Positions 43,842 to 46,452 of a DNA stretch of 46,452 bases are shown piece by piece. Location: assembly GCF_016429285.1 (NCBI RefSeq), contig NZ_JAELUI010000029.1:1-46452 (forward strand). Reading direction: 5' to 3'. How positions within the stretch are numbered: position 1 is the first letter of the stretch; each line of letters starts with the position of its first letter. Source of the stretch: Ralstonia sp. ASV6 (GTDB lineage: Bacteria > Pseudomonadota > Gammaproteobacteria > Burkholderiales > Burkholderiaceae). The notes under the pieces are model-generated. The model had not been told where the DNA came from and made no database searches. It was given only the letters and a program-made list of their open reading frames with translations. The translations under genes and the position numbers were made by a program.

Positions 43842-44968
43842 CATGCCCCCGCCTTCGGTGCGGTTTTCGGCGCGAAGCCGAGCAGGGCAGAGATGCCCTT
43901 CAGGCCAGCGGAGCTGTAGTGGCGGAAGCGGAACAGCAGTACCGCGCAGATGAATGCGATGACGTGGAGCGGCCACCAGGCGAGCATTGCGTTGATTTTG
44001 CCCTGCGCCACCCATGCCTGCGACAAGTTCAGCAGGTTGGAGTACGTCAGGTAGATCAGCACGGCAAAGATCATCGGCGTGTAGCGGCCCAGGCGCGGGT
44101 TGACGTAGGCCAGCGGAATGGCAATCAGCACGAAGTTCAGCGCCAGCAGTGGCAGGCCGATGCGCCAGACCAGCTCGCCCAGGTTCTCGGGCGTCGGGTT
44201 GGCGAGCAGATCCTGCGTGGAGCGGCTCTTGGTCGGCAAGTTAGCATCGGCTTGGGGCGGCTTGTTGGCCACCTTCACGCCGTACTTGTCGAATTCAACG
44301 ATGCGGTAGTCGAGCTTGCCGGGCGTGCCCTCATAGCGGCGGCCCTTGTCGAGCACGACGTAGCGGTCGCCGTTGGGCATGGTCTTGAATTCGCCGGTCT
44401 TGGCCAGCGCCACACCGATCTTGTCCTGCGCGGCATTCGCCACGAACAGGTTGCGGGCGTGTTTCATGCCGGAGTCCACGCCTTCGATGAAGAGCACGTA
44501 GTTGCCGTGCGCGGGCTCGATGAAGCGGCCGGCGGAGATCATCGAGAGCACGTCGCGCTGCTCGAAACGGTCGCGGAACAGTGCGCTCTGCTGGTTGGCC
44601 CACGGCCAGCCGAACAGTGCCAGCAATGCCACCAGCACGATGAACGGCGCTGAGAAGCGCAACACCGGGCGGATGAAATCGGTCAGGCTGATGCCCGAGG
44701 TGAACCACACCACCATCTCGGAATCCTTGTACCAGCGCGTGAGCACCAGCAGCACCGAGATGAAGAGGGTGGCGCACAGCAGAATCGCCAAGTAGCCCAG
44801 CGTAGCCAGGCCGATGAGGAGCAGGACGTCGTTCGGGTTGGCTTCACCATTGGCGGCCATGCCGAGAATGCGGATCACCAGGGTGGTCAGCATGAACGTC
44901 AGCAGCACGAGGAAGACGGCGCCGGCGGTAAAGGACAGCTCGCGTCGCAGGGCTTGTTCGAAAATCAT
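43841..44968 (-). CDS. lptF: LPS export ABC transporter permease LptF
   Basis: LptF is the partner permease of LptG. The 375 residues start MIFEQALRRELSFTAGAVFLVLLTFMLTTLVIRILG, the conserved N-terminus, followed by the helical core, the periplasmic domain (RNLFVANAAQDKIGVALAKTGEF) and the closing helices (LNFVLIAIPLAYVNPRLGRYTPMIF). An upstream in-frame start at 45019 would add a non-conserved tail. It is divergent from pepA with 136 bp between starts, the same arrangement as in E. coli. Confidence 0.95.
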   Translation of the reverse strand: MIFEQALRRELSFTAGAVFLVLLTFMLTTLVIRILGMAANGEANPNDVLLLIGLATLGYLAILLCATLFISVLLVLTRWYKDSEMVVWFTSGISLTDFIRPVLRFSAPFIVLVALLALFGWPWANQQSALFRDRFEQRDVLSMISAGRFIEPAHGNYVLFIEGVDSGMKHARNLFVANAAQDKIGVALAKTGEFKTMPNGDRYVVLDKGRRYEGTPGKLDYRIVEFDKYGVKVANKPPQADANLPTKSRSTQDLLANPTPENLGELVWRIGLPLLALNFVLIAIPLAYVNPRLGRYTPMIFAVLIYLTYSNLLNLSQAWVAQGKINAMLAWWPLHVIAFICAVLLFRFRHYSSAGLKGISALLGFAPKTAPKAGA

Positions 44969-45104
44969 GCGGATGCGGGAAGGGAGGGCGAGGTCTTGGC
45001 CATGGTTGGGACGATGCACGCCCCATCAGGGTTCCATCGGAGCCCCCGCGCAAAATCGCGGATAATGTGGGCTTTCGTTGACTCGCCCCATAGAGAGAAG
45101 CGCG

Positions 45105-46452
45105 ATGGAATTTAGCACAAAAGCCCTGGACTGGGCCAAAGCGGGCGCCCTGGCTGCCAAGAGCGATTGCCTCGTGATCGGTCTGTTCGAGTCGCAGACC
45201 CTGGCGGGCGCCGCCAAGGCGCTGGACGTGGCGACCAAGGGCCTGGTCGGCCGCTTGATCAAATTGGGCGACTTTGAAGGCAAGCGCGGCACGTCGCTGC
45301 TACTGCACGAGGTGGCCGGCGTGGGCGCCGCCCGCGTGCTGCTGGTCGGCCTGGGCAAGGAAGCCGATTTCACCGACCGCGCCTACGCTGAAGCCGTGCG
45401 CACCGCGCTGCGCGCGCTGGCCAGCACCAAGGCCGCCAACGTGACGTGGACGCTCACCGAGCACACGGCCCGCGACAAGGACTCCGCCTGGGCCGTACTG
45501 ACTGCCGTCACGCTCATCCGCGAAACGAGCTACCGCTTCATTGCGCGCCATCCGGCGCTCAAGAGCAAGGGCGACAAGAGCGGCACCAGCCTGCGCAAGG
45601 TCGTGCTGGCCGTGCCGGCCGCCGATGCCAAGGCCGCCAGCGTGGCCGCCGCACGCGGTACCGCCATCGCCAACGGCATGGATCTGACGCGTGATCTGGG
45701 CAACCTGCCGTCCAACATCTGCACGCCAACGTACCTGGCCAACACCGCGCGCCAGATTGCCAAGGAATTCAAGCTCAAGGTCGAAGTGCTTGGCCGCAAG
45801 CAGATCGAGGCCCTGAAGATGGGCGCTTTCCTGGCCGTGACCAAGGGCAGCGAAGAGCCGCCGCAGTTCATCGTGCTGCGCTACGAGGGCGGCCCCGCCA
45901 AGCAGGCACCGGTGGTGCTGGTCGGCAAGGGCATCACGTTTGATACGGGTGGCATCTCGCTCAAGCCGGGCGAGGGCATGGACGAGATGAAGTACGACAT
46001 GTGTGGCGCCGCCTCGGTGCTGGGCACGTTGCGCGCTGTGGCCGAGATGGGTCTTAAGCAGAACGTCATCGCCGTGGTGCCGACCTGCGAGAACATGCCC
46101 AGCGGTATCGCCACCAAGCCGGGCGACGTGGTCACCAGCATGTCGGGCCAGACCATCGAAATCCTCAATACCGACGCCGAAGGCCGCCTGATCCTGTGCG
46201 ATGCGTTGACCTACGTGGAGCGCTTCAAGCCAGCCGTGGTGATTGACGTGGCAACGTTGACTGGCGCGTGCATCATCGCGCTCGGCCACATCAACACCGG
46301 CATGTACGCCCGCAGCGATGCGCTGGCGGATTCGCTGATCGCGGCGGGCAAGCAGTCGCTCGACACCGCCTGGCGCATGCCGCTGGATGAGGAATACCAG
46401 GAGCAGCTCAAGTCCAACTTTGCCGACATGGGCAACATCGGTGGCCGCCCGG
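45105..46452 (+). CDS. pepA: Leucyl aminopeptidase (cytosol aminopeptidase), truncated by window end
   Basis: PepA is a hexameric M17 aminopeptidase with two metal ions. The open frame gives 449 residues and runs off the right edge, so about 50 residues are missing. The catalytic region is visible: [37 protein letters not shown] with metal-binding Lys and Asp, and the signature NTDAEGRL with Arg and Glu. The N-terminal macro-like domain precedes it. It is divergent from lptF. In E. coli PepA also acts as a DNA-binding protein, which cannot be tested here. Confidence 0.95.
   Translation, partial: MEFSTKALDWAKAGALAAKSDCLVIGLFESQTLAGAAKALDVATKGLVGRLIKLGDFEGKRGTSLLLHEVAGVGAARVLLVGLGKEADFTDRAYAEAVRTALRALASTKAANVTWTLTEHTARDKDSAWAVLTAVTLIRETSYRFIARHPALKSKGDKSGTSLRKVVLAVPAADAKAASVAAARGTAIANGMDLTRDLGNLPSNICTPTYLANTARQIAKEFKLKVEVLGRKQIEALKMGAFLAVTKGSEEPPQFIVLRYEGGPAKQAPVVLVGKGITFDTGGISLKPGEGMDEMKYDMCGAASVLGTLRAVAEMGLKQNVIAVVPTCENMPSGIATKPGDVVTSMSGQTIEILNTDAEGRLILCDALTYVERFKPAVVIDVATLTGACIIALGHINTGMYARSDALADSLIAAGKQSLDTAWRMPLDEEYQEQLKSNFADMGNIGGRP

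Overview
The window looks like chromosomal DNA of a Burkholderiaceae betaproteobacterium, most likely Ralstonia. The basis is the high GC content, the strong third-position GC bias, the gene content (nadA-nadC facing nadB, a DUF934-containing cys operon, pepA divergent from lptFG) and the protein sequences. The genus is an inference; I could not run a search. I see no insertion sequence, phage, integrase or CRISPR array. Nearly everything is core metabolism, transport and regulation.

Layout. 1-5.6 kb: NAD synthesis (end of nadA, nadC, convergent nadB), ribosomal proteins L33 and L28, radC, then an SlpA-type FKBP isomerase overlapping ispH. 5.6-11.2 kb: a 454-bp regulatory gap with candidate NtrC, sigma-54 and sigma-70 sites, then a branched-chain amino acid ABC transporter (livK, terminator, livHMGF). 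11.2-14.3 kb, minus strand: a GNAT acetyltransferase, an argD-type aminotransferase and a 2Fe-2S flavin reductase. Between the last two lie a promoter, a short ORF with four consecutive Arg codons and an intrinsic terminator, arranged like an attenuator of argD. 14.3-18.1 kb: a Rossmann epimerase-like gene, a GGDEF sensor and an OmpA-family protein. 18.1-24.4 kb: a ClC-CBS chloride channel with its MarR regulator, an MFS transporter, dkgB, a voltage-gated K+ channel and a membrane-anchored TlpA-like thioredoxin. 24.5-31.5 kb, minus strand: ilvD, a LysE exporter, an AraC regulator, tRNA-Leu(CAA), and a cysB / substrate-binding protein / beta-hydroxyacid dehydrogenase cluster.

31.6-38.8 kb is an assimilatory sulfate reduction operon: TSUP permease, cysI, DUF934, cysH, cysD, cysN and cobA, facing cysB. 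CysDN makes APS, a 4Fe-4S type CysH reduces APS to sulfite, CysI reduces sulfite to sulfide, and CobA supplies precorrin-2 for the siroheme of CysI. CbiX at 42.3 kb is a plausible ferrochelatase for the same cofactor. No cysC or cysJ is present. A 22-codon ORF with a Cys-Cys-Arg4-Cys tail starts on the stop codon of the TSUP gene and precedes cysI, and is a strong candidate for a cysteine-sensing leader peptide.

38.8-46.5 kb: a medium-chain dehydrogenase divergent from a LysR regulator, a 5-carboxymethyl-2-hydroxymuconate isomerase, a lipoprotein, cbiX-lptG-lptF on the minus strand, and a truncated pepA.

The most noteworthy signals are the two candidate amino-acid-responsive leader peptides (Cys before cysI, Arg before argD), neither of which is a conventional annotated gene.
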